From positions 2,084,001 through 2,148,000 of the forward strand of contig NZ_CP034235.1 of the NCBI RefSeq assembly GCF_009728935.1: DNA of 64,000 nt. Reading direction: 5' to 3'. Each line of letters starts with the position of its first letter. Within the stretch, counting starts at the first letter, position 1. The position numbers were made by a program, and so were the translations under genes. The stretch is from Paenibacillus psychroresistens. Lineage in GTDB: Bacteria; Bacillota; Bacilli; Paenibacillales; NBRC-103111. Below, in pieces: positions 46,552-56,200 of this stretch. Below the pieces are notes generated by a model, which was not told where the DNA came from, did no database searches, and saw only the letters and a program-made list of their open reading frames with translations.

Positions 46552-47835
46552 TTATTTGACTCCTTGTATCTTTTCAATTTCTTGTATTCTATTCGAAAGG
46601 CGACTTTTGAAAGGCTCGTAATCCCAAGTTGGATAAACCTTGGATTTCCATGCTTCATAATAGGAGAGAGCATTTTCTTTCAACTCCTCGAGCAAATCCA
46701 AATCCCCGCCTAATCGGTGCAGCACCCACTTGTGGCCGTATAACAGATGGATGCTTTCGTCAGCCCAATCAAAATCTATATCCTGCGATGTGGAAGAATC
46801 GCCGCCTGTTTCAAAAATGTGAATCCAATCCAGTTTGCTGCCAACTGCGCTCAATTCCAAAGCATGCAGTAAAGCAAGCTTGTCTAATGAACTCTTGCCT
46901 TGCAACGCTTTGAAAGGCTCTGGAACCATAGGGAAATCTATCCCAGGTGTAAATCCCCAAGAGGTAAGCCTACGAATACCCATTGCCGTATGTCTTGTCT
47001 CGTCGTAGGACCAGCGGGCACAATCCATGTAAAAATCCCACGGCATATCATCCCATTCCCACAGTACCTGCGCCGCAATTTCTGCCGCCCACATTTCATT
47101 AGCGTGAATCGTAGCGAACCAAACTTGCTTCTCAACAAACTTTTCCGGAATCTGCGGATAAACCATATAGACGCCTTGCTCGAAAGCTGGATCGCGTTTT
47201 GGAATTTCGGGTATAACGTATGCCGGTTTATTCAAAAGCACTTCCATGATAGGATTGTCGCTTTCAAACGAACCGAAAACACCGCCGATTTCATCTATAT
47301 ACGCTTGAATAATTCCTTGCCAGTTCGTTGCTTGGGATAGTTCTCCGTATGTTTGGACGTAATACTGTTCCATATCAAGGATTTGATCCCGAATCTGAGG
47401 AGCAAATCGTGCTATAAATTCTAAGGTTGGGGCATCATCCAACGGATCAATTGCTGCCGTGTATTCTTCATAAGCCAGGCAAAGATTCCGTTTCGCTGCA
47501 AAATAAATGCCCTCAATAAACTCTCGCTCATTGGAGCAGCGAGAAATGGCTTGAATCAACTTTTGAAGCGCTGGACTATGATCTTTGTCCACATCTTTAC
47601 GCGGGTAACGCATTTCCAGAATCCTTGTACGCAACTGACCTGCCCGCAGCGAATCTTCCCACATATGGCGCGGTAATAATAATTTCAATGACCAAGTAGC
47701 CACCTCTGGAAGGAAGCCACCCATAAAACGCATCATTTCCCTTTCCAGGTAATAAAGTCGTTTAAGCTTTAACGAGGAGTTTTCTACATTCTGATTTCCT
47801 GGAGCACTCATATCTTGTAAAATAGTAAGGCTCAT
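46552..47835 (-). CDS. Ferritin-like diiron carboxylate protein, putative oxygenase
   Basis: A 427-residue protein with a complete diiron ligand pattern in four helices: E247 (HANEMWAAE), E279xxH282 (SYDETRHTAMG), E327 (LLHALELSAVG) and E360xxH363 (DWADESIHLLYGH). This E-ExxH-E-ExxH order is that of ferritin-like oxygenases and oxidases. The N-terminal ~150 residues form another helical region (LYYLEREMMRFMGG, RHMWEDSLRAGQLRTR), and residues 190-235 are a proline-rich insert. The start ATG overlaps the PhyH stop (ATGA), so translation is coupled. Flanked by a 2-oxoglutarate oxygenase gene and a ferredoxin gene, it is most likely an oxidative enzyme reduced by the ferredoxin. Substrate unknown; the helical two-part layout recalls DUF455-like ferritin-fold proteins. 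Confidence 0.85.
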   Translation of the reverse strand: MSLTILQDMSAPGNQNVENSSLKLKRLYYLEREMMRFMGGFLPEVATWSLKLLLPRHMWEDSLRAGQLRTRILEMRYPRKDVDKDHSPALQKLIQAISRCSNEREFIEGIYFAAKRNLCLAYEEYTAAIDPLDDAPTLEFIARFAPQIRDQILDMEQYYVQTYGELSQATNWQGIIQAYIDEIGGVFGSFESDNPIMEVLLNKPAYVIPEIPKRDPAFEQGVYMVYPQIPEKFVEKQVWFATIHANEMWAAEIAAQVLWEWDDMPWDFYMDCARWSYDETRHTAMGIRRLTSWGFTPGIDFPMVPEPFKALQGKSSLDKLALLHALELSAVGSKLDWIHIFETGGDSSTSQDIDFDWADESIHLLYGHKWVLHRLGGDLDLLEELKENALSYYEAWKSKVYPTWDYEPFKSRLSNRIQEIEKIQGVK

Positions 47836-48614
47836 ATCCATTCCTCGCAACCTTGGAAGGGCATATGCTTTTCTTTGTTATATTTGGGTTTAGGAAGATA
47901 GTCATTAATGCCAGAAATTGCTTTTCCACGAAGGAGAAATGCGGAAGGCCAATTGGCGGTCGTTATTATGGTGCTTGTAGGGATGTAACGGATCGTCAAG
48001 CCGCATCTTCGCAATGGCGAATGGTTGGCTTTGGAACCGTGAATGACATTGGGATGGTGCACAGATACACCGCCTGAACTTAATATCAAATCTACAGCTT
48101 TATCTTCCTCCACCAGCGCAGGATCAACCTCGGATTCAAGCACATTGGCTATAGTCAGGTTTTTTTTCATTTGCTGGAGCTCCATCGTATGCGTTTCCGG
48201 TATAACGCATAAGCATCCATTCTCTGGCAAGGAATCGTCAACGGCCAACCAAAGCGATACGACGTTCATCGGTTCAAGCGGCCAGTAGCTGCCATCCTGA
48301 TGCCAGAGTACTGGCTGTCCATCGAAAGGCGGCTTGCTTATATAATGCGAAGCAAACAAGGCAATGTTGGGACCAATGAATTGCTCGGCAATGTCGAGCA
48401 AACGATCATCGCTGACAAGACGAAGCCAAAAGGGATCGTCCTTGACTAGATTTGTGCCAAGGCTTTCGGGTCGAATATGGGGATTCTTCTCGATAAGCCA
48501 CTCTATATGTTGTTTGGCTTCGTTCATTAATCCATTGTCCAACACGTTTGGAAATAAGGCATACCCCGCTTGCTCAAATCCTTCTTTAGTTAGTTTAAGT
48601 TGATCTTGTGTCAT
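47832..48614 (-). CDS. Phytanoyl-CoA dioxygenase (PhyH) family Fe(II)/2-oxoglutarate oxygenase
   Basis: A 260-residue PhyH-type protein. The iron triad is H105, D107 (WHQDGSYW) and H192 (NVIHGSKANHS); R203 or R209 (in LRRCGLTIRY) is placed to bind the 2-oxoglutarate carboxylate. The N-terminus (FEQAGYALFPNVLDNGLMNE) is the usual opening of the family. A ribosome site AAGGAGGA lies before the ATG at 48614. It is the first gene of a three-gene operon with the diiron protein and ferredoxin, divergent from an AraC regulator. PhyH enzymes hydroxylate or halogenate small molecules; the substrate here is not deducible. Confidence 0.9.
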   Translation of the reverse strand: MTQDQLKLTKEGFEQAGYALFPNVLDNGLMNEAKQHIEWLIEKNPHIRPESLGTNLVKDDPFWLRLVSDDRLLDIAEQFIGPNIALFASHYISKPPFDGQPVLWHQDGSYWPLEPMNVVSLWLAVDDSLPENGCLCVIPETHTMELQQMKKNLTIANVLESEVDPALVEEDKAVDLILSSGGVSVHHPNVIHGSKANHSPLRRCGLTIRYIPTSTIITTANWPSAFLLRGKAISGINDYLPKPKYNKEKHMPFQGCEEWI

Positions 48615-48706
48615 AAAGAAATCCTCCTTATAATGATTAGTAATTGGTTTAATATTCTGCTTGCTATTCTCTTATTATTACTGATTTAATTAAGATTGTA
48701 TTTGGT

Positions 48707-48740
48707 CTAAACTCTGGAATTGTTCCTAAAGTCCAGTAAT
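48707..48740 (+). promoter_or_regulatory. Imperfect direct repeat in the AraC/PhyH divergent region
   Basis: CTAAACTCTGGAAT (48707-48720) and CTAAAGTCCAGTAAT (48726-48740) repeat with a 19-base offset, close to the two-turn spacing AraC proteins use. It lies between the AraC gene and the leftward redox operon. Confidence 0.4.
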
Positions 48741-48762
48741 ATTTTTGGGGAGGCGGATCAAT

Positions 48763-49656
48763 ATGACTCTACATATAATAAATTCTTTGAGGTCCTTGAG
48801 TTCCGTTCCCTATTATCGTTTTTCTAGCTTTGTTCGCACATATCCTGAGTCCGGCTATGGGCCGCGAATTTGCTACATTCCTTCCTTATACCGAATTGAG
48901 AGTGGGAAGGGACGACTGATAACCGAGAAGAAAACATACGAAATTTGCGAAGGCGTACAATTGTACATCGAGGCAGGGATTCGACATCAATGGGTACTGG
49001 ATAGTAAGAATCCCATTGTTTTTAAGGTCGTGTTTTTCGAGTGGTGCCGTAATTCCGTGACCGAATTAGAAGCTCCGCTTGACTATTTTTGTGATCCTGG
49101 TAATTTGTATTTTCCCGAGAGGCTGCATCCCCCGGGGCCGTTTGCTCTTGATTTATATCGAGTGAGTGGTTCAAGCAAACCATGGACGGAGCACTTTGAT
49201 CATTTAGTTACTCCATTCGAAGTCATGAATACTGGAGCGAAAACGGAATCGTTGCGCAAGCAAGCACGGTTCCTTCAATTTATCGAGGAGTGCATGGAAA
49301 TATTTGGTGTGGGAGGCAGCCCGCTTGATCCAAGAATCCGTAACCTAATGAACAGGTTAAAAGCAGACAGGTATGGGAAAAAGCGAGAGGATGCAGAAAA
49401 ATGGTGGTACAGTGAAACGGGACTCAGCCGTAGTCATCTTTATGCATTGTTTAAGGAGCATACGGACTTGACACCCCAACAATATTGGCTGAATTGCCGG
49501 ATGGACGAAGCAAAAGACGAGCTTCGCTCATCTCTCCTGTCCATTACGGAGATAGCCGAGCTGCTCGGCTATTCAAGTATACATAGCTTTTCAAAAAGCT
49601 TTTCTCGAATCGTAGGAAAGACACCATCCCGTTACCGGCAGGAATATAGGTTTTAA
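48763..49656 (+). CDS. AraC family regulator, divergent from the redox operon
   Basis: A 297-residue AraC protein with an N-terminal cupin-like sensing half (SLYRIESGKGRLITEKKTYE, then QLYIEAGIRHQW) and a C-terminal double HTH (SETGLSRSHLYALFKEHTDL, then ITEIAELLGYSSIHSFSKSF). GGGGAGG lies 7 bases before the ATG at 48763; an earlier TTG in frame was rejected. It is divergent from the PhyH/diiron/ferredoxin genes and is their probable activator. The effector is likely a small molecule bound by the cupin. It ends 4 bases from the convergent AraC gene at 49661. Confidence 0.9.
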   Translation: MTLHIINSLRSLSSVPYYRFSSFVRTYPESGYGPRICYIPSLYRIESGKGRLITEKKTYEICEGVQLYIEAGIRHQWVLDSKNPIVFKVVFFEWCRNSVTELEAPLDYFCDPGNLYFPERLHPPGPFALDLYRVSGSSKPWTEHFDHLVTPFEVMNTGAKTESLRKQARFLQFIEECMEIFGVGGSPLDPRIRNLMNRLKADRYGKKREDAEKWWYSETGLSRSHLYALFKEHTDLTPQQYWLNCRMDEAKDELRSSLLSITEIAELLGYSSIHSFSKSFSRIVGKTPSRYRQEYRF

Positions 49657-49660
49657 ATAA

Positions 49661-50521
49661 TTATTGCGGAATAGCCAATTTTTGATTGGCGCTCCTGAAC
49701 TTTCCAGGTGTCGTATAATAGGTCATCTGAAAAGACTTGTAGTAGTGGCTAAGGCTGTTGAAGCCGCAATCTAATGCAATCGTAACAATATCAATCGTAC
49801 TATGCTTTAATAAATGAACACTATATTGCAAACGGAGTTCATTAATCCAGATAGTGGGGGTTTTACCCAAGTGCTTAAGAATGGTTCTACTAAGATGCTC
49901 TGGAGTCTTGTTTGCGAGTCGATAAAGTGCAGGAATGCCTTCAGAAAAATTTTCTTTTTTTTGCATTTCCAGCTGCAATATGCTTAACCACTCAGGCATT
50001 CCTGGTTTAGCTGCTGGAATAGCAGCAGGGAAGAAATGTTCATTCAATAAATAGATCAATAGGCCGCGTATCACTGAGCAAGCTTCAGCCGCACATTCCA
50101 TTGGGATGGCTGCTATTTGCTCGTATTTTCTCCAAATATACTGAATTTGCTCGACAGATAAGCGTACCTGAGGAGGGAGTGATCCGATTCTCTGCAAACG
50201 CTCCGCAAAAAAATCCTCACCTAAATAGCGGAATGCTGAAGAAATGGCATTGGAGTGAAAGTTGATATTTAATAAGGCTACATCTTGATCCTCATATCTC
50301 TCATAGCTGTGCACATCCTCAGGTCGAATCAAGATGAGATCACCCTTAAACAGGGTTTGTCGGATATCATTAACAATGTGAGTGACCGTACCTTCGGTAA
50401 TCATAAATATTTCATAGAAATCATGATTATGTACGATGGTCCAGTATTTCAGCTTATGGTGAAAATGAAAGTTGGCTTCCAGCTCAGAGGCGATTAAATC
50501 TTCTGCTTTTAGATGGATCAT
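49661..50521 (-). CDS. AraC family regulator, divergent from beta-mannosidase
   Basis: A 286-residue AraC protein with a cupin sensor (HFHHKLKYWTIVHNHDFYEI, then GDLILIRPEDVHSYE) and a C-terminal HTH pair (ALYRLANKTPEHLSRTILKH, then DIVTIALDCGFNSLSHYYKS). The pattern is like ChbR-type sugar regulators. It faces the GH2 gene across 124 bases containing a repeated TATCAATACAA site, so it probably controls that gene. The weak TTTTTAAT-rich leader includes a modest AAAGGAGT ribosome site. Confidence 0.9.
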   Translation of the reverse strand: MIHLKAEDLIASELEANFHFHHKLKYWTIVHNHDFYEIFMITEGTVTHIVNDIRQTLFKGDLILIRPEDVHSYERYEDQDVALLNINFHSNAISSAFRYLGEDFFAERLQRIGSLPPQVRLSVEQIQYIWRKYEQIAAIPMECAAEACSVIRGLLIYLLNEHFFPAAIPAAKPGMPEWLSILQLEMQKKENFSEGIPALYRLANKTPEHLSRTILKHLGKTPTIWINELRLQYSVHLLKHSTIDIVTIALDCGFNSLSHYYKSFQMTYYTTPGKFRSANQKLAIPQ

Positions 50522-50542
50522 GTCCAGACTCCTTTTTAATTA

Positions 50543-50616
50543 TATCAATACAACATAATTGAATATCAAGATAAGAGAAGAATATAAAATAATTATTTAT
50601 TATAATATCAATACAA
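50543..50616. promoter_or_regulatory. Two TATCAATACAA sites, 63 bp apart
   Basis: TATCAATACAA occurs at 50543-50553 and 50606-50616, exactly 63 bases apart, that is six helical turns, in the same orientation. One copy lies near each divergent start. This fits AraC-type binding with possible looping between the regulator and beta-mannosidase promoters. Confidence 0.55.
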
Positions 50617-50645
50617 ATGAATTATAACACAAGGAGGGTACAAGG

Positions 50646-53201
50646 ATGAATATGCAATTGAATGAAGATTGGCAGCTTACCTGGGAGCCTTTATTTCGTC
50701 AAGCAGCGGATTATATTGAGGTGGTTAATAAGCAGAAGGATTGGCTGCAAACCAACCTGCCGTGTGATGTTCACATGCCATTGATCGCTCAAGACATTAT
50801 CAAGGAACCCTTGCTTGCAGATGATTGTTTTTCCAGCGAGTGGATCGAAAAGCGTTCTTGGTGGTTTAAGAAGCAATTTGATTTAACAGAGGAGCAGTTT
50901 GCTTCGGAACGATTGAATCTTGCATTCGAATCCCTGGATGTGGAAGCGGATATATGGCTGAATGATAGTCACCTGGGGCATCATCGCAGTGCATTTTATC
51001 CCTTTGCTGCAGATATTAAAGCCAAAGCCAAAGTAGGCGCCAATCAAATTATGGTAAGGGTGACCTCGGGTCTTGAGCTTTATTCGGAACAGGATTTAGC
51101 GCTGATTGGCGAAACAAAGGTTGTTTTTGAGAATGATCAGGTTGGACAACGCGGTGACAATCGCCGAGGTATGTTGCGTAAAGCGCAATATGTCTATGGC
51201 TGGGATTGGGGACCTAGAGTGGCAACTTGTGGAATTATGGGAGGGGTCACAATCGAATGCTTCAACAGCCTGCAGATCAGAAATGTGTATGCGACTACGG
51301 TAGGGATCAATGCCAAATCGACGGCTCAGGTTCGTTTTCAAATCGAAATGGAAAATCTTCATCCTTTTAAAACATTAGATGCTTCTTTGAAACTGGAGCT
51401 TTTCCATGATGCCAAGCAGATTGCTATTCTAAAGTCAGAGCCCTGCCTTCGTTCTGGATTGAATTATATTACTCTGGAATTGGAAGTGATCGATGCCAAG
51501 CTTTGGTGGCCCAATGGAATGGGTGAAGCTTCGCTTTATTCGGTAAAAGTGGAAGCGCAATCTAAATCTCATTTCGTCGAATATCCGACGTTTGATTTTG
51601 GTATTCGTACCTTGCACTTGAATGTGGATAAGCTGCCTCAGGGTATAGATGAGCGTGCTTTCGCATTCGAAATTAATGGGGTTGCGCTTTTTAGTAAAGG
51701 CGGTAATTGGATTCCTGCCGACTCTATCTACGCTCGAGTGACGGATGCCAAGTATGAAGCTTTAATTAAGGAAGCGAAAGAAGCTAACTTTAATATGCTG
51801 CGTATTTGGGGCGGCGGCATTTACGAAAGAGATGCTTTTTATACCAATTGCGATAAGTATGGCATTCTGGTTTGGCATGATTTTATGTTCTCCTGTGCCA
51901 AATATCCAGATCAATTAGCTTGGTTTCGTGAAGAGGTAGAGAAGGAAATCGATTACCAGACGCGTCGTTTACGCAATCATTGCTCAATCGCGCTGTGGTG
52001 CGGCAACAATGAAAATCATTGGGGTTTTGATGAATGGTGGAATGAGACGGAGGCTGCTCATTTTTACGGAGGTGCTGTTTGTTACAATGAGATAGCACCA
52101 CGGTTGGTTCAGCAGAATTGTCCGGAAATCCCTTATTGGAATAGCTCCCCCTATGGTGGAGAAAAGCCAAATGGGAGTCAATCCGGTGACAGACACCATT
52201 GGCATGATTGTATGATGAGCGAAGACATGGAGAAACGCATCACACCTGAGGAGTATGACAAAGTCACAGCAAAATTTGTTTCCGAATACGGTTATGTCGG
52301 TCCTTGCCGTAAATCAACTATAGAAATTTATCACAATGGGCAGATACTTGACCGGGAAAGCAAGGTATGGCAGCTACACAACAATACATTTGAAAAAGAC
52401 ACCGTACTTGCTGGCATTAATAAGCATTATGTGGATTCGCAGCAAATGGAGATCGATAATTATCTGTTATATGCAGGCTTATGTCAAGGATTAATGTATG
52501 GGTATTCCCTGGAAGCCATGCGTTCCAAGCTATTTTGCGCAGGAGCGTTATTCTGGATGTACAATGATTGCTGGGGCGAGGTTGGCTGGACAATCATTGA
52601 CTACTATTTAACAAGGAAAATATCATACTACTTTGTTAAAAGGGCGTTTGAACCCGTGAAGCTCATCTTGCGTCAGAAGGAAGGTTTAATCCAGCTGACA
52701 GTTGTGAATGAAACGCGTGAAATGATTAAAGATTCCTTCGAATATGGATTAATGCGATATGATGGAAAAGAGCGAGAAGCCAAACAAATAGAACTTGAGT
52801 TGCCGCCGCATTCTCGTAGTGTTTTACTGGAATGGACAGCGGAGTTGTATGATCCAACGCAAGCCTTTATCTATGTGAAGCCTATAATTAATAACAATGA
52901 AATAAAGCCTGTAATTCTTAGAGCTGAGGTATTTCGTGAATTGAAGCTTCCGGAAGCAAAATTAAAAGTGGAAAAGGTGCATGAGCTGGATGAAAGCCAT
53001 ACCAGCTTTATCGTTTCAAGTGATACATTTGCTCACGCTGTTCACTTTAGCTTGGACGAAACCATTCACCTGAATGATGAATACTTCGATTTACTCCCAG
53101 GCGAGCAGAGGGAAATTGTGATTTCTCATCCGGGACATATAATTTTAGCAGATGGAATTGTACCCTCATATATTAAAGTTATGAATAATGCTCATAGCTA
53201 A
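50646..53201 (+). CDS. Beta-mannosidase, glycoside hydrolase family 2
   Basis: An 851-residue GH2 enzyme of the beta-mannosidase group that removes terminal beta-linked mannose. Domains: sugar-binding jelly roll (about 1-205), immunoglobulin-like (206-325), TIM barrel (326-640) and C-terminal beta domains. The acid/base is E456 in LWCGNNENHWG and the nucleophile E547 in KFVSEYGYVGP; RIWGGGIYERDAFY is a typical barrel segment. There is no signal peptide, so it acts in the cytoplasm. AAGGAGGG precedes the ATG. It is divergent from an AraC regulator and close to an importer cluster ending in a GH38 alpha-mannosidase, supporting a mannoside pathway. Confidence 0.94.
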   Translation: MNMQLNEDWQLTWEPLFRQAADYIEVVNKQKDWLQTNLPCDVHMPLIAQDIIKEPLLADDCFSSEWIEKRSWWFKKQFDLTEEQFASERLNLAFESLDVEADIWLNDSHLGHHRSAFYPFAADIKAKAKVGANQIMVRVTSGLELYSEQDLALIGETKVVFENDQVGQRGDNRRGMLRKAQYVYGWDWGPRVATCGIMGGVTIECFNSLQIRNVYATTVGINAKSTAQVRFQIEMENLHPFKTLDASLKLELFHDAKQIAILKSEPCLRSGLNYITLELEVIDAKLWWPNGMGEASLYSVKVEAQSKSHFVEYPTFDFGIRTLHLNVDKLPQGIDERAFAFEINGVALFSKGGNWIPADSIYARVTDAKYEALIKEAKEANFNMLRIWGGGIYERDAFYTNCDKYGILVWHDFMFSCAKYPDQLAWFREEVEKEIDYQTRRLRNHCSIALWCGNNENHWGFDEWWNETEAAHFYGGAVCYNEIAPRLVQQNCPEIPYWNSSPYGGEKPNGSQSGDRHHWHDCMMSEDMEKRITPEEYDKVTAKFVSEYGYVGPCRKSTIEIYHNGQILDRESKVWQLHNNTFEKDTVLAGINKHYVDSQQMEIDNYLLYAGLCQGLMYGYSLEAMRSKLFCAGALFWMYNDCWGEVGWTIIDYYLTRKISYYFVKRAFEPVKLILRQKEGLIQLTVVNETREMIKDSFEYGLMRYDGKEREAKQIELELPPHSRSVLLEWTAELYDPTQAFIYVKPIINNNEIKPVILRAEVFRELKLPEAKLKVEKVHELDESHTSFIVSSDTFAHAVHFSLDETIHLNDEYFDLLPGEQREIVISHPGHIILADGIVPSYIKVMNNAHS

Positions 53202-53205
53202 TAAT

Positions 53206-53252
53206 GCAAAAAGCTTAAAGGGGCGGTAATTACCGTCCCTTTAAGCTTTTTT
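53206..53252. terminator. Strong bidirectional terminator
   Basis: A long inverted repeat (AAAAAGCTTAAAGGG ... CCCTTTAAGCTTTTTT) with a GTAATTAC centre lies between the convergent beta-mannosidase and the 1291-residue secreted protein gene, with A-run and T-run ends for both directions. Confidence 0.85.
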
Positions 53253-53266
53253 GCAATATACTCCTG

Positions 53267-56200
53267 TTATTTCAAGATCACTTTACCAAGCTGTGGATTC
53301 CATGGGTTAGATGAGGTATTTCGATATTCTATCTTTAAATATCGGGTTCCAATAGGCAATGTTCCCGTGTAGGTAGTTTTATTCCAATTCGAGCCTGTAC
53401 CTGTAACATTTGTTAGAGTAGGACTTAACGATGTATAGGTTATATTGTCCGGCGAATAGTAAAACTTAAAATCTACTTTGGCTTCACCAGGCCAGAACCA
53501 GGTATCAACTGACATGGAATGGGCTAAAGAAATTGCATAAACAATATTCTCAAAGCTATTTGTCGATCTTGTCAATCGAGAGGTATCTCCACCCAAATTA
53601 ACTGAGCTGCTTCCATCAAAATACAAATTAAACGAACGGGTGGCTGAATAGGAAAAATCATTCAGATTGTCTGTTAAAGAGGCTTGAGATCCATACTTGA
53701 AAGCTCCAATTTGCGGGTTCCATGCGTTAATTGTAGTTGGAAATACCATTTTTAAATATTTGGTTCCGGCAGGCAACAATCCTGAATAGACGACTTTATT
53801 CCATCCACTTCCTGTACCGAATGTGGTAGCTTTTACCGGTGTAAACAAAGTATAGTTTGAGTTGTCTGGAGAACTGTAAAGTTGATAATCAACCATGGCC
53901 TCTCCCGGATAAAACCAGGTATCTGTCGAGAAGGTAGTCATATCTGTACCTGACAAGGATTGAAAAACAATAGATTCGCTGGAATTCGTTGTCCTTGCCA
54001 ACCTCGAAGTGTCACCGCCAAGATTGGCAGGATTGCTTCCGTCGAAATATAAATTTGCACTATGCGCATAACTTAGTGAGTAATCATTTAGATTATCAAC
54101 GATGGGAATTTGACTTGAAATGACTGCTTTGCCAATTTGCGGGTTAAATGCATTAGCTGTAGTATTCATGTAAACAATTTTTAAATACTGTGTGCCGATA
54201 GGCAGTGATCCGCTATAGCTTACCTCATTCCAGATACCCGAAGCTCCAGCAATCGCAGATTTGAGTGGCATAAATAAGCTGTAAGTCGTATTATCCGGTG
54301 AAGTATAGAATTGGAAATCGATCGTAGGCTCACTAGGCCAGAACCAGGTATCTACTGCAAAATGATTGAGATCCATGCCCAAAGCAGCCTTATAAATAAT
54401 AGCTTCACTTGTATTCGTTGTTCGTGCTAATCGGGAGGTATCTCCTCCCAGATTTAATGGAGTGCTTCCGTCAAAGAATAAGTTGGCGCTATGGGAAAAT
54501 ATCTTGGAATATTCAGTTAGATCATCAATTGTGGTTGCGATACTGCCTGGTGTTGAACCAGTATTTGCAGTTACGGCGATATTTTTAAATTCGTTTTCAG
54601 TTAGATCGGTGGTAATGCCAATCCCGCCTGATGCAATTGAATTGTCAGAATCACTCCGCACCAGAGCGTTATTTACATACATTTGAAAAGAAGCTCCCGT
54701 TAGCTTTACTTCCAAATCCACATATGTGTTCACTGCTGGAAAAGCAGCAGGTGCAGGCAGTCCTATAGAGGTTGTAATCCCGTTGACCGTTTTAAATAAT
54801 CTTATTTGGTTATCGTAGCACAATCGGTATTCATAGTAATTTTTGTTGTCTTTAAATCTAAACACAATGCCAATGTGGGTATCCGGTTTGCTTCCTGGAT
54901 CTCCATACCAGACCAAGGGTGTTTTCAATGTTTTTACGGAATATTTATAATTATAATTCGTCCAGGATTGATTTCCGCTGGCAATAAGCGGTGAATATTG
55001 CGCGGTTCCAGCTTGAACCGAGCCATCGGATAAATTAAAGTTGTGCAAGACTTTGGTAGCACCATCCAAATCAAGTTTCCAGTCCCCATAGCCATCAATT
55101 ACTGCCCAATTGGCAGGAACTTGCCCAACAGTATCTGATGTAAAGGCATCATTCCAAGGAACGGAAGGAGCACTAGTTATAGTTAAATCAAACTGGTTGA
55201 AGATGGTGGTCATTTCTTGGCTGACTGCCTTGATTGTCACAACACCACCAGAAGGAATGATGGAAGGGGCTGTATAGTAGCCATTGCTGTCAACTGTTCC
55301 TACTGTTGAATTCCCTCCTGCAATCCCGTTGACATACCAAGTGAAATTTTGACTGAATCCTTCTGTTTGCAAGGGGATAATATGAAATTTATTGCCAACA
55401 GGAAGATTTTTGGGGTTTTCAAATGGGAAAATGACCTGCATCGGACTGTAGACAGGATCATATGCTGTTCCTTGTTCAATCACAATTACATCATGAAATT
55501 GTAATTCCGGTATAGTTATAGTCAACACTCCACCGCTATAGGTATAATTTGAAGTGGATAAAATTTGTTTTCGAGTACTCGCAGGCTTATCCGGAGTTGT
55601 AATCCAAACTCTGCTCGGGGCGCTGGCTAAGGTTATACTCGTTGTAAAATTAGTTTTTGTTGTCATGACCTGAGTTGTATTGTTGTAATTTCCGTTTACC
55701 AAATGGAGAATAGTTCTCCCTGTTTGACTGAATGCACTTTTCCACACATTGCTAATGCTTGTAGTCAGAGTGGCTGGTGTAATCCAGGTGAGATTATGCC
55801 ATAAAAGTTTATTTTCTTTCATGAATTTGGCGATATTAGCATTTTGCGTGAATACGCCCAATTGATAACCGTCAATTGTATTATAGAAAGATCGCCCTTG
55901 GGCGGGAAATGCGCCTGATGCTAGGATTTGGGCATTATCAACGCGAGTAAAGTTAACCCATTTGCTGAAATCTGGACCTGAAGTATCGTAAGGGCTGCCA
56001 AAATCTACAAAGTAAAAAACCGGTTTAGGTGAAAGAGTTTGACTATGTGTGCGCAAGCTTGGGATATGATTCACTGTGCCATCAAATATTTTGCCGGCTT
56101 CTATTGGATAATTATTTAGATAGTAATCCACGGCTTCTGTACCATTCGCAACATAGGACCAGCCCATTTGACCGCCATAATCGGAATTGGCAGAAATGTA

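Noticed and set aside
46249-48614. PhnY/PhnZ-type phosphonate oxidation system
   Set aside because: PhyH is present, but the diiron partner has a ferritin-like E-ExxH-E-ExxH pattern rather than the HD-domain motif of PhnZ, and phosphonate genes are absent.
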